NCBI GenBank assembly: GCA_946902985.2
Contig: OX336389.2
Span: 278,549,527 to 278,613,526 of the forward strand
Direction of reading: 5' to 3'
DNA: 64,000 bases
Source: Meconema thalassinum
Taxonomy: Eukaryota > Arthropoda > Insecta > Orthoptera > Tettigoniidae
Under the pieces are notes generated by a model, which was not told the origin of the DNA, ran no database searches, and saw only the letters and a list, made by a program, of their open reading frames with translations. Below, one piece after another: positions 33,006 through 44,345 of this stretch. The position numbers and the translations under genes were made by a program. Every line of letters starts with the position of its first letter. Positions within the stretch are counted from its first letter, which is position 1.

Positions 33006-35843
33006 CACCCTTCAATAATGCATTGTTTTCTCAAGATTCATCTACGGGGTCGTTCTCAGTTCTGACTGCTTTTAACAGCAAAGTTCGCAAAAAATGCTCT
33101 AATGAATAGAAAGGTCCATAACAGGGGCTATACCAGAAATAAAATGAATTTAGAATAAAAGATATTTAATGACTGAAAATTATGTGCATAATAATAATAA
33201 TAAAAATAAATCCCCCCTGACTTTCACTCCCATAAGAAATAAATATATTACTGAGCGGTAAGCACTCGCTCCACACAACAAAACAATGTGAATACAGCTT
33301 CACACAATATGAATAATCATAACATAAAATTGAGCGGTAAGACTCGCTCCTCACAACATATGGATGCAAGTCCATTTTTCTGGTCAAGAAGTTATATAAT
33401 GCGTGGAGTACTGCTTCTTAATAAGAAAATGAGTACTGATGCGAGTCCGTTTACAACTGAAACAGTCATATTGCTCACGGAGTTGCATCTTTTAAATCAC
33501 ACTACGGCTATGGGACCCACCCTTAATTAACACACAATAATTACTACTGACACATGCAAGATCTAATAATACAAAAACATGAAGATCCTCCATGAGATTC
33601 TAGCCCGTGCTAAAGCACACCAAACATAAAGAGCATGCCGAAAATAGGCCAAAAAGCTCGCACCACAAATTGGGAACACAGCCTCACACATACTAATGCC
33701 ACACGGGGTCATTGAACGCGTAAAATAAACACACAAGAAGTCAAGCAACAACAATAAAATACAAGCCTAACGGCTGAAAATTATATTTACATTTTTATAA
33801 ACGCCAGACAAACAGATGTTTCGGGAGCTACCTTACAACTATGGACAACACCCAATTAATCAATCAAGTACTCTTTATAACCGATCAGGTTTTGAGAATT
33901 TTAAACAACGTCTTAAATTGAAATACAGGACCCTGGCCTGTTACTAATGACAAACAGTTGTTATCTGATTTGAGCGCACCCCTCCTGTATGAGTCATCGC
34001 TGCCTCGACTCTCTCTCTCAGTCCTTCAAGCTCGGTGCTAATTATATGAAACCACACTGATCCCGTTATCCATCTGGAAACGCAGACATATCTCACTCAT
34101 CTACCTGGATGGCAAGAAAACACAAATATATACCATGAGTTCAGCCTCGCGAGATTATGAACTGGGCCGATATGCAGCAAGCCGGAATAATCTCAATGAT
34201 ATATCCCCGCGAACACATCTTAAATTCACAACACACCATAAAGCTTGGACTGACTCACTCATAAACATACCAACTGGGTCGGCTCAAAACAGATCAACCT
34301 ATATTGCGTCCATAGACACATTAAACAAAATAAACAACAAAAAACTCGGGTGCAAAGTGCCATCCCGTTCAGATCTGCTAGAAAAGCAACTATCAAAATA
34401 ATCCTTATCCGTCATAAAATTCTGCTCACAAATAATCTTTACCCTCCAAATTCTATTTTTAGTCTCAAATTAATTCAGTTCCATTTTTGTTATAAGGCAT
34501 ACTTCCGAATTTAAAATGCTTGACCGCGATTTACGCAAGCGAATGCGAGCACGAGCTGCGCGTCACCCCGTATAGTTGAACCAAACAAAATCACAATATT
34601 TACAAATTACAAAGCGCTCGGCTTGTCCCATACTTAATGTGTCAGTAAACAAGAACTAAGAATCTACATTACCAAACAAGCAAAACAAATATCTACAAAA
34701 ATACGTCCCATAAAACCATAGCTGATTTAATAAATAAATAAATTCATTTGTACTCATTCTTATAGAACAGCGTCAGGGAAACATCCGCAGCCATCAGTCC
34801 TTTAAAATGCTTAGCTCGTCATCGACATCTTGTGGCAAATGTCCAGCTGGTTCCAAGATCCACCCTCGTTCCTAGACGTCATCTCGTGCTGAATTAAAAT
34901 AATGTTTGTCAGATACACACACGATATATTTCCTATTAAATTCACTGATCAAGCACTAAATTCCTTGACAGTCTATTGGTGAATTATTTCTATCTGGTAG
35001 TACTGGGACTACAAATAAATCACTGAAGTTACACTTATAACTTGACGAAAATGTTCCATGTTCAAATACATGAAAAATATGAAGTTATGCCTCGTGTCCT
35101 CAAACACCTGAATAAAAGCCTTACGTCCTCAAATGCTCAAATAAAAGTCACTACGTCCTCAGACGCTCAAATAAAGGTCACTACGTCCTCAGACGGTCAA
35201 ATAAAAGTCATCTCTCAAAGCTTCCTGGACTATATATAAATGAAACTGGCTAGAGTAGGTATGGAAGGGGGTTTATGGAAAAATATTCCATAATAATTAT
35301 CAGACTAGCATGCGATCGGTATCATTGAGTTCGTAGCAATGTGGAGGTTACGATTATGCTATAGCTAGCTCGAATCGATCGTGGAATTAATCCGTAGATA
35401 ATTCCCGCGTTAATTTACCATGGTGCGTTACCACGCCGAGTTGCCGCTTAAACAGGGCGTCTTGATATTATTGGTTCAGTCGCTTGTAGATCTTTGCGCG
35501 CTCTTACTTGTATTCCTGCCACATGGAGTGGTTAACATGAAGATTGACCAATTACATCGTAGCATTCAATCTTCTCCATGGCGCCAACTCTTATAGTAAC
35601 AAGCCATATTGTGCGTACCCAAGCCATCTTCGCGCTAAAGGTTGCACCTGTCCTATGTGTCATGAATTTTATGCTACTTTCTAAAATACCACAGGAGCTT
35701 ACACCATTGTGTTCTCTCGGCCACTGATTTCTCAATATTTCCCAACTCCGTCTGGCTCTCATATCTGCTGTCTGTGGAAATGTATCAAAAGATGATGAAT
35801 AATTTATTAGAATCCTTTATACAGCCTGTGGATAAAGGCTTCA
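33004..35843 (-). repeat. Gypsy 5' LTR (2840 bp)
   Basis: Collinear with 23297-26148 over its full length, with scattered substitutions. Indels include about 19 bp near 33090-33115, a longer AAT tract in the other LTR, and about 10 bp near 34990. The element's promoter should lie here, but I cannot place it. Confidence 0.92.
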
Positions 35844-35847
35844 GTAT
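35844..35847 (+). repeat. 4-bp gypsy target duplication, right (GTAT)
   Basis: Second copy of the site at 23293-23296. Confidence 0.9.
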
Positions 35848-35960
35848 ATAGCTTTGTTAACAGAGATGGCTATATCCGATCAACACTGAAGTCTCGGTCA
35901 GCTATGCCTCAATTCTCCACAAAATCAGATTTCAAATGTGTGGAGGTGTACAAAATATAA
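35848..35960 (+). pseudogene. RNase H-like transposase, 3' end, beyond the gypsy insertion
   Basis: Reading on from the left fragment after one GTAT gives 'NRDGYIRSTLKSRSAMPQF' and 'TKSDFKCVEVYKI' before a TAA at 35958-35960, with no frame loss at the junction. This is the conserved C-terminus of the family, following directly on 'HTQAVER...VSEAS'. It is followed by AT-rich sequence and the right inverted end. Confidence 0.82.
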
Positions 35961-36311
35961 AATATGTTGTAAATATGTACAAAATATATAAATATGTAAA
36001 TATTGTACATAGTATGAAATATGATCTAAATAGCACACCTTACATATGGATGGAGGTTGGGTAGGGTGTGGGTGGAACTCGAAGTGCAACCACCTCCTCG
36101 TGGTGAGTTCTGGGTAGTTTTGTTCTTCCCCAAACTAGTGAAGAGTTGCACAGTGAAAATCAGTAAAATTCGAAATTTCATAAGTTTTCTACATCAATTA
36201 TCGATCAGAAAACTTTTGTTAATTCAATTAAAATATTTTTAAAGATATTTTATGCTCTAGACGATATATAACATTTTAAAAAAATATTAATTTAAATTAT
36301 TTTTATTGCAT

Positions 36312-36490
36312 TGAAAAATGCACGGGAATTTGTGATTTTTAATTTTTCTCAAACCTTAAGTGCGATGCGCGAGCGGAAGATATTAACCGATTTCAAAAAT
36401 GTTTTCATCATTTTTCTTCTTAAAGCAACATGCAACTTTTCCGACCTAGAGCGTTTAAAAAAATACATTTATTTTTTTCGACCCACCCTA
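36312..36490 (-). repeat. Right terminal inverted repeat of the long-TIR transposon
   Basis: Reverse complement matches 21667-21831; ends ACCCACCCTA next to CTGTCGAG (36491-36498). Confidence 0.88.
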
Positions 36491-36696
36491 CTGTCGAGTT
36501 GTGCCGAGCGAAGACTTCAGAGAAGAGTATATGTGTTTGGAGTTTCACTGTTCACCTCGGCTTTTCTGAATTGCATCTGGGACCTGCCGTCCGTGCGCCT
36601 TTTAATCTTAAGCTAGGTAAACCGTTAAAGATACTGGGCGAGGCCGGGGATGATTGCTAGTCTAGAATAATTAAGACCTCATTTAGCACAGTCACT

Positions 36697-36977
36697 AGAA
36701 GCCTCCTTGGCTTAGGCGGCAGCACGCCGGCCTCTCACCGCTGGGTCCGTGGTTCAAATCCCGGTCACTCCATGTGAGAATTGTGCTGGACAAAGCGGAG
36801 GCAGACAGGTTTTTCTCCCGGTACTCTGGTTTACCCTGTCACAATTTCATTCCAGCAACACTCTCCTTTATCATTTCATTTCATCTGGGGAGAGCGACAG
36901 GCTCCGGCAGCCGGCACAGTTCATATCCTGACCCGGTCGGTCGACTGCAAGCAGGCTGTGGATTTTCATTTTCATTC
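36697..36977 (+). mobile_element. tRNA-derived SINE (family 7), copy 1
   Basis: CTTGGCTTAGGCGGCAGCACG (A-box region) and GTGGTTCAAATCCCGGTCA (B box) form the head. The body carries GGACAAAGCGGAGGCAGAC and ends GATTTTCATTTTCATTC. Flanks AGCACAGTCACT (36685-36696) and AGCACAATCACT (36978-36989) are an 11/12 target duplication. Reverse copies are at 51768 and 55240. Confidence 0.82.
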
Positions 36978-36989
36978 AGCACAATCACT

Positions 36990-37524
36990 CTCCCCGGGCT
37001 TGGTAGCACAGGTCCCAAATCTCACTACTAGCATGGAGTGCAAGCAGTGAGAGGAGTGTCGGTAAACACCTCCACGTATCAGTCCTAATATTTGCCTTGG
37101 CTCGTATTTGCTGGCTGTGATAATACCGGGTAAACATTACGAAGGTTAGAGCACACTGAAGAACGAGACTTCGTTCTCTATGTGGTCCACATGTTGGCAC
37201 ATTATAATCTATCATGTGCAGGCATATGTTCAGCACATGTGTAGATAAGTGAATTCAGTTATTTCATGGAGGTTATTATGACTACGTAATTCTACACCTT
37301 AATATTCCCTGGTATGCCGGAGTCGGGGATGAGATGAGATAGGTTTCTATGTGGCAATATGTTTACGGCTGGATGCTCTTCCTGTCGCCAACCTCGTGAG
37401 AGGAGTTAATGGGAAATTAAATAAATGAAGATGAATGCAATAGAGGAGGCGTTCTCAACCCCTTTGAGACTGTGATCACCACATTCATGCCATACTAAAC
37501 ACCCAAGCGCCATTAAATAGAATA

Positions 37525-37525
<1 letters not shown>
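36990..37525. other. Unassigned DNA with a repeat scrap
   Basis: No gene. GGCTGGATGCTCTTCCTGTCG near 37370 is a motif seen in many insect SINE-like repeats. Confidence 0.35.

Positions 37526-37590
<65 letters not shown>
37526..37590. repeat. (ATT)n microsatellite
   Basis: About 21 pure ATT units. Confidence 0.95.
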
Positions 37591-37591
<1 letters not shown>

Positions 37592-38979
37592 GTTGTAATA
37601 ATAATTATATTGGTCTAATAATGCAACAAGCATGTGCCTCTCTTTCCTTTTCCTATCTCTCTCTCTCGGAAGTGTTGAAATAGCTAGGGATTCACCACTC
37701 ATCAGGCATGTTGCAACTTTATGCATGACTCATGCAGATAAGATACATAATACGTGTGGACAGTCAAATCAGAATCATTCGTGTTACTCATAAAATAGGA
37801 ACGTTCAGTTATTTTTACGTAGATTAAAACATACTATTTCACAAAATGATAAAAGTTACTGACTCCCAAAACTTATAATGAAAACACTATTATTCCGGTT
37901 CGTGGAATACAATTTAAATTGAAAAATAGCTCTCGGGGGAGCTTGTACTCGCAAGCCAATTTAGTCCCTATGACGAGAGCACTAAATTTCATTTTAAAAA
38001 GCACCATGTTGTTCGCGAGCACCAAATTGAAAACGCCAGCTATAGAGGAAGGTATTATAACTGCGCAGCTATGGTCTATTAACATATGATGTCCCAGCAC
38101 TTCTGAGATTAAAATGGGACACACCAGAATACCAATTTATGGATGGTTGACCGTGGGGTTAGAACCCATCCATCCTCCGAGTCTTAAGATGGGCTAGACC
38201 CGCATTAACGCCCGTACACATTTCGGGCTAGTATGTTATTCCTTTTCACTTTTTAAGAATAAAGGAGCAGCATTTTCATTGCATTTTACGCAAATGTAAA
38301 GTAAATACACACACATCTCGCATAATCTCTAAAATTAGGAAACGATTTGGAGGGGTGTAACGTTTTTCTCAAGCTGATTGTTGACAAATTTACTCATACA
38401 GGTCTGTGCCTGATATATAAAATGATTATAAATTATTAAAAGTGATAATGAATTATTATAATGATGATAAACTGTTTTAATGTTCGGCGCCATGGTCACA
38501 ACTCCCAGTTGAAGACCAAATAATTAATATACTGCGCCCGTTAACGCATGTTTGCTCAGATAACAAAGACTAAAACTTATGCTGGAATGTAACTGAACAT
38601 ACCCTGCGAGCGGCGGGAAGAAGCTGAAGCAATATCGCTTATGATCATATTTTTATATATTTTGGACATTCCAAAAATCAATTATAATTATAACCAAGTA
38701 ATTCTGCATATTTGAAGTACAGCATACTTCGTAAATCAATGGAACTATCAATTTACGCGGCTAGCTCATATCCTAAGAGCACGCCATATTTGGTAACACC
38801 AGTTCCTATTTGTCTTTGGATGAGGCAACATCGATGTGCATGTTGGAGCACAAGTGAAAGTACGTCCGTGAAGGGAAACCATGTGGCACGAAAAATCAGT
38901 GGATATTTTTCTCATGGATAGCCATCATGGCATTATTTAACAAAGATTGGAGACATTCATCATTACATAAACTGTGAAA
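37591..38979. other. Unassigned AT-rich DNA
   Basis: No gene recognised. GTGGGGTTAGAACCCATCC near 38150 may be a decayed tRNA-like SINE head on the minus strand. Confidence 0.35.
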
Positions 38980-38981
38980 TA

Positions 38982-40446
38982 CACACATCAAAAAAAGTTT
39001 TGCATCACCTCGGTTCCAAGAGTTCCGGAACCGTTAAATACAAAGGGAATAGAGATCAACACAAACAACATTTCAGCTCGTTTTATTGCTCATGAGACCC
39101 ACACATTGCATGTTGTACCATCATACAGCTAGACTTTCAGCATTTGTGGTCCAGATTGCAGTACACACCACTACCTCTAATACCCAGTAGCACGTCCTCT
39201 TGCATTGATGCATGCCTGTATTCGCCGTGGCATACTATCCACAAGTTCATCAAGACACTGTTGGTCCAAATTGTCCCACTCCTCAACGACAATTCGGCGT
39301 AAATCTCTCAGAGTGGTTGGTGGGTCAAGACGTCCATAAACAGCCCTTTTCAACATATCCCAGGCATGTTCGATAGGGTTCATGTCTGGCGAACATGCTG
39401 GCCACTGTAGTCGAGCGATGTCGTTATCTTGAAGGAACGCATTCACAAGATGTGCACGATGAGGTCGAGAATTGTCGTCCATGAAGACAAATGCCTCTCC
39501 AATATTCTGCCGATATGGTTGCACTATGGGTCGGAGGATGTCATTCAGGTATCGTAAAGCCGTTTCGGAGCCTTCCATGACCACCAGTGGCGTACGTCGG
39601 CCCCACATAATGCCACCCCAAAACATCAGGGAACCACCACCTTGCTGCACTCGCTGGACAGTGTGTCTAAGACGTTCAGCCTGACCAGGGTGCCTCCAAA
39701 CACGTCTCCGACGATTGTCTGGTTGAAGGCATATGCGACACTCATCGGTGAAGAGAACTTGATGCCAATTCCGTGGGGTCCATTCAGCATGTTGTTGGGC
39801 CCATCTGTACCGCGCTGCATGGTGTCGGGGTTGCAAAGCTGGACCTCGCCATGTACGTCGGGAGTGAAGTTGCGCATCATGCAGCCTATTGCGCACAGTT
39901 TGAGTTGAAACACGACGTCCTGTGGCTGAACGAAACGCATTATTCAACATGGTGGCATTGCTGTCAGGGTTCCTCCGAGCGGCAATCCGTAAGTAGCGGT
40001 CATCCACTACAGTAGTAGCCCTTGGGCGGCCTGAGCGAGGCCTGTCATCGACAGTTCCTGTATCTCTGTACCTCCTCCATGTCCGAACAACATCGCTTTG
40101 GTTCACTCTGAGACGCCTGGAAACTTCCCTTGTTGAGAGCCCTTCTTGACACAAAGTAACAATGCGGACGCGATCGAACTGCGGTATTGACCTTCTAGGC
40201 ATGGTAGAACTACAGACAACATGAGCAGCGTACCTTCGTCCTGATGGAATGACTGGAACTGATCGGCTGTCGTACCCCCTCCGTCTAATAGGCCCTGCTC
40301 ATGCATGGTTGTTTACATCTTTGAGCAGTTTTAGTGACATCTATGAACAGTCAAAGGGACTGTATCTTGGATATAATATACACAGTCAACGTCTATATGC
40401 CGGAGATCTGGGAACCGAGGTGATGCAAAACTTTTTTTGATGTGTG
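38982..40446 (-). mobile_element. Complete Tc1-like transposon, copy 2
   Basis: The 1465-bp element has the same ends, ~36-bp inverted repeat and length as 4763-6227. TA flanks it at 38980-38981 and 40447-40448. By eye the two copies differ at only a couple of dozen positions at most. Confidence 0.95.
39177..40202 (-). CDS. Tc1-like transposase (DD34E), copy 2
   Basis: The 341-residue frame is unbroken with the same domains as copy 1: paired helix-turn-helix, GRPR linker, then D ('LFTDECRI'), D ('FMDDNSRPH'), and E ('NPIEHAWD') 34 residues on. Here the residues before the first catalytic D read 'RNWHQVLFTDE', which fits the usual Tc1 consensus (W..V.FSDE) better than the 'RNCHHVLF' of copy 1. 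This copy is therefore the likelier active source. It should act in the nucleus on its own ends and on related MITEs. Promoter not identified. Confidence 0.94.
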   Translation of the reverse strand: MPRRSIPQFDRVRIVTLCQEGLSTREVSRRLRVNQSDVVRTWRRYRDTGTVDDRPRSGRPRATTVVDDRYLRIAARRNPDSNATMLNNAFRSATGRRVSTQTVRNRLHDAQLHSRRTWRGPALQPRHHAARYRWAQQHAEWTPRNWHQVLFTDECRICLQPDNRRRRVWRHPGQAERLRHTVQRVQQGGGSLMFWGGIMWGRRTPLVVMEGSETALRYLNDILRPIVQPYRQNIGEAFVFMDDNSRPHRAHLVNAFLQDNDIARLQWPACSPDMNPIEHAWDMLKRAVYGRLDPPTTLRDLRRIVVEEWDNLDQQCLDELVDSMPRRIQACINARGRATGY

Positions 40447-40448
40447 TA

Positions 40449-43280
40449 TTTACATTCTCCGAGGTGAAATGATGGACTTGTGTAAAGCAAACTTTATGAC
40501 CGCATTGTCACACACACACACACACACACACACACTTCAGTGTTACATAAACTGTGTAATTAATTATCTGTACAAAATCTACGAGTACAATCTTTATTTG
40601 CCGGATGGGCAGTATTTTTGGTTTAATATTTTATGTTAATATTTTCTGTAAATATTAGTGCAAAAGTCACGAGGGAGTGTCGCACAAGCGACAAGACTAG
40701 AGCCAGTGGCGGAGTGAAAATGGGCAATTTTTTTTTACCGCATATTAGCTTCAGTGCGTGCAAGTTTTCGTTAATTATGTGCTACGTTATTACCAACGCT
40801 AACATTACAATCATGCTAAACCATCAGATCTTCAAATACAACCCCAACCACGCGATGGCATGTGATTTCTAAATCATGCGTGGGGAATTGGCAGCGGAAG
40901 ATGTCCAAATACAATGAGAAGATAATCTAAAGCCATACACGAGACCGCATATAACATCTCATGGCGGGTCTCGAACCAAGTGACGCTGCATCTGTAAGTC
41001 AGATCAAGTATTTGTAGCGTATTGTATGAGTTGGAAACAGTAGATTAGTTTAATTTGGTTTCATTTATTTAAGTGCACAATGCAGGTAGTTAATTATAAG
41101 ACGCGTGTGGAAAGTAATAGTTTTATTAAACATTTATAGACGCCAGGAAGGCTGGATTTTCAATGCTCATTTCGTATCATTTCAAAACAGTTATTATAAA
41201 CGTTTATTTTGTCAAGCTGATGACAAATAAACTAGTTTGGCAGATGTTAAATCGAGGCCAAGGTTACGAGCCAAACCCACTACACAGCACACTCGATTCT
41301 AGGCAGTGCATCTGTATTTTGTTTAGAAGGCTGTGAGATTCTTAACATTATTACAAGTGGAATGCAGAGTTCCGTCACATTTGTTGGCCAGATCAATTCT
41401 TGAAAACAGGTTTACTTCATTAAGAGAAGCCACGCAGGCAATGAATGCAACTGTATTTCGTAACCAAATGAACGCAGGTTCGACCTTATTCCGGGAAGAG
41501 GCAATTTTATAAATGCTCACACACACTTTTAGCTTGTATCAGAAGCCTTCATGTTTATATAAAGCGTTGTCAGGATGTGTTTTCTCTACACATAATCTTT
41601 ATTACCAGCACTTCAAACGTGTATCAATTAGGAATCCACACTTTTGTAAATTAACGTTATGAGAGTATCATATGAGTCGTGACGGTGGATTAATACCTCC
41701 GACATTGTTATTGTGGTTATACCGGTGGTAATGAACTATTTGAAGTCGTACCAAACCGAGGGCGCCTGGATCAATGAATCCGAAATAAGAGTAAAGTAAT
41801 TGGTGAGGACACAGGATGTCTAATAATGATGAAATATTGGTGAAGACACAGGGTGTCTAGTAAACTATTAAACTATTGAGTTATTTTGCTTAAGTTGGAT
41901 ACACACGTTACCTAAATACACTGAACGCTTTTAAAGGTCCATAAACTGAACAACAATACTGTCAGGGATAAATAATTGTGTGAAACTTTAATAATCAAAA
42001 ATAGGGTTTTGAAAACTAACGAATCTTATAATTCCCCCTGAGTCTAAATATAATTTCTGAACATTAAATATAAACTATTTTCTGGACCAAATGTTAACAC
42101 TTAGATATTGTTAAGCTATTTTAGATACATTTTGATACATTTTCACATGAATAGTCAACAACTAATTGGTGATGTGATAACAGAAGCACACACATCAGAT
42201 TAGTAGCAATATGAGTCGATGTAATTGTTTAATTACTATCGCATTTGCAGGCTTTCCTATATTTTTCTACTTTCTTAACACTTTGACAATATGACCGTTT
42301 GTTACAAACAGTAACAAATCGAGTACGCAGGCAGTGCCAATTGCACAACCATAGGAGTGCTGAATGATTGTATGCATTTGTGTTGTATTAGCATAGCTTT
42401 TTTATTTATTCAGCAACATTGTGCACATAGCTTGATTTTCTTAGTAATAAACGCATCTCGTTTATTAATTAATGATATTTAGGACTAGCTAATCACTTAA
42501 CTCTAAAGATAAATGTTAGAGATGGCACCGTCATAGCATAGGACAAATTTTCCCCTTGCTACTAAATATAAATGATCTAGTATTTGTAAACAAGTAAATG
42601 TCTTGCTTTGCTGTAGATTCTTTTGATGTTTGATCCTCCCGTAGTCATTTCGATGTAATTGCTTAGGGCTGATCTTACAAGCCATTCTCTTAGCTTGTTC
42701 ATTTTAGTCGAATTTTGTATTAGGGCCATGAGAGTAATTTAGATCTTGTTTAGGACTTTTTTATATTTTCTTTTAGGGCAGAATAGTATCGGACTAGCCG
42801 TTTGCAGCTCTCATGCTAGGCTAGGGATCTATTCTGAATAAAATTTATTTGTGATTTTAACATAAGACTGACCTCTCTTCTCTTGTTTAGTTTTGTTATC
42901 GATGCATTCCTCTGAGCTGGTTAATGATCGAACCTCATTAATTCCCGACACCCCCCAGTGCAGACTTTGTGCTACTCCAGCCTATGAATGTATCGTCCCC
43001 TATACTTGTGTGTTAACTGGAAGAGGGTCTCGGAAGGGTCATTTGAAACCAGTGGCTCCCCGAAACCTTCGGCCAGCGGGCACAATACACACTTGCCTTA
43101 AGTAGAACACATTGAGATCTCCTTACCTCAGCTCATGATAAGACTCCGTCTTTAACCAAATTGACATTTGCTTCGGGAAAAGTGGTAGGCTTATAGCTAT
43201 TTCTAACCACAAGAAAGGAAAGGCTCTGCATTGAATAAAAGATACTACATTTAACTATAAAAACAAGAGAAGATAGAATT
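40449..43280. other. Unassigned AT-rich DNA
   Basis: No gene recognised on either strand. A (CA)n tract lies at 40509-40535. CGGGTCTCGAACCAAGTGAC near 40975 may be a decayed SINE head. Confidence 0.4.
40509..40535. repeat. (CA)n microsatellite
   Basis: About 13 CA units. Confidence 0.9.
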
Positions 43281-43283
43281 TCG

Positions 43284-43350
<67 letters not shown>
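43284..43350. repeat. (ATA)n microsatellite
   Basis: About 22 trinucleotide units. It produces an apparent poly-isoleucine frame on the minus strand that is not a gene. Confidence 0.95.
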
Positions 43351-44345
43351 GGAATGCGTCTACTGAATCTAATGCTAGCATGGCGAAAAGATGAATTGGA
43401 GGTGAGTTTAAAATTGCGTTATTACCTAAAACTTGAATTTACAGGCCGTTAAAAATATAATTAAATAGGAAGAATTTGCGTAGTTTTGTTTTGGAGCTCA
43501 CCAATGTTGATCGTCGTTCAGTCTTGTACGTTTCTGTGGTGGAGGGGTGCTGTGGTCCTTGGTTGGTGATCATCATCTTCTTCTTCGTTGGCGTGATAAT
43601 TTTATAAATTTACATTTTATAAATCAGAGACGAGATGTAAGCTCTGGTTTACTGGATGTGATGGAATCTGATTCCATAAATCATACAATGCCAAACTTTA
43701 AGTTTCACTGATGGCCTCACCGAGAATCATAGTGACGTTGTACATCTGGTGGTAAATTCGAGTAGAAAATTGTGGGGTCGGATCCTCTGTGCATCTGTTT
43801 TTATAACCTGGTTTCTCCATCCATTCAGTAGTTCGATCAGTTTGAAATCCCGCTCCGCCTCGTCCAATCGTGGGTCATCAGCTGCCACACCGCTCCAAAT
43901 ACGTCATAGGTCCTTCTCTTCTATAGCATATTCCTGAACATGTGACCTCGCTCAATCTACCATGTGATTGTGACGTCACTCTCTTTGAATTTGAAGTCGG
44001 AAAGATCGCTGACTCAAGCTAGGCCCTTCCACTGGACTCCAAACGGTCGTCTGCATCATTGTCTCTGGCCAGACAGATTTCCTCATCTTGGTCTAAATTG
44101 GGATCCCTCCCGTGGTGATGTGTCGCTAATGTTATCCTACTGGCGCTAACTCTCTCTGTCCCTACGTTATGAAATACCTCTCGACCAATTTCCCTTGTTC
44201 TCTCGTGCCACCGCAAAATGAAATAATAAATCGTAATATGAATTTGATATACATTACAAGATTAAATTGAAATGTAGAATATGCTATCGGATAATAAATA
44301 AATATTAATAAAAATAATAAACGTTACCTTATCACTCATGAGTGA
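43351..44345. other. Unassigned DNA
   Basis: No gene or repeat identified with confidence. Confidence 0.4.

Larger units (their letters stand above)
23297..35843 (-). mobile_element. Ty3/gypsy LTR retrotransposon with very long LTRs
   Basis: The 12,547-bp element lies on the minus strand. It has LTRs of 2852 and 2840 bp (TGAA...TGCA), a tRNA-Lys-type primer-binding site, and gag, protease, RT/RNase H and integrase in that order, which defines Ty3/gypsy. There is no envelope gene. GTAT flanks both sides. Gag, protease and integrase are interrupted by stops and frameshifts and the LTRs have diverged by several indels, so this is an old, inactive copy. Confidence 0.93.
21667..36490 (+). mobile_element. 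Long-TIR DNA transposon, hAT-like, unassigned family
   Basis: Ends TAGGGTGGGTCGA and TCGACCCACCCTA are inverted. The inverted similarity continues about 165-180 bp inwards on each side (21667-21831 and 36312-36490), including the nearly unchanged block CTTCCGCTCGCGCATCGCAC. An exact 8-bp target duplication flanks it. After removing the gypsy insertion and one GTAT, the element is about 2.27 kb and carries one transposase gene. TAGGG fits the hAT end rule YARNG and 8 bp is the hAT duplication length, but hAT inverted ends are usually 10-30 bp, so these are unusually long. Confidence 0.88.
21185..36660 (+). mobile_element. Helitron (GTATAAAAC family) hosting two nested elements
   Basis: The left end is TCTCTACACAGTAG... 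after an A, with the family motif ATATAAAACAAAGTC. The right end is a degenerate GGGCGAGGCCGGGG hairpin then ATGATTGCTAG before a T. Left and right parts together correspond to the complete copy at 10395-11218. The interruption at 21667-36490 sits exactly at a duplicated CTGTCGAG. Without it the Helitron is about 644 bp and carries no gene of its own. Confidence 0.8.

Noticed and set aside
23297..35843. The 2.85-kb repeats as a segmental duplication
   Set aside because: They flank gag-pol in LTR position, have TG..CA edges, a primer site beside one and a 4-bp target duplication outside.
36740..36775. Possible true tRNA genes at SINE heads (36703, 50500, 11708, 14640)
   Set aside because: A and B boxes are present, but acceptor stems do not close and a SINE body follows each, so they are tRNA-derived SINEs.
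43133..43381. Poly-isoleucine open frame
   Set aside because: Translation of the (ATA)n tract.
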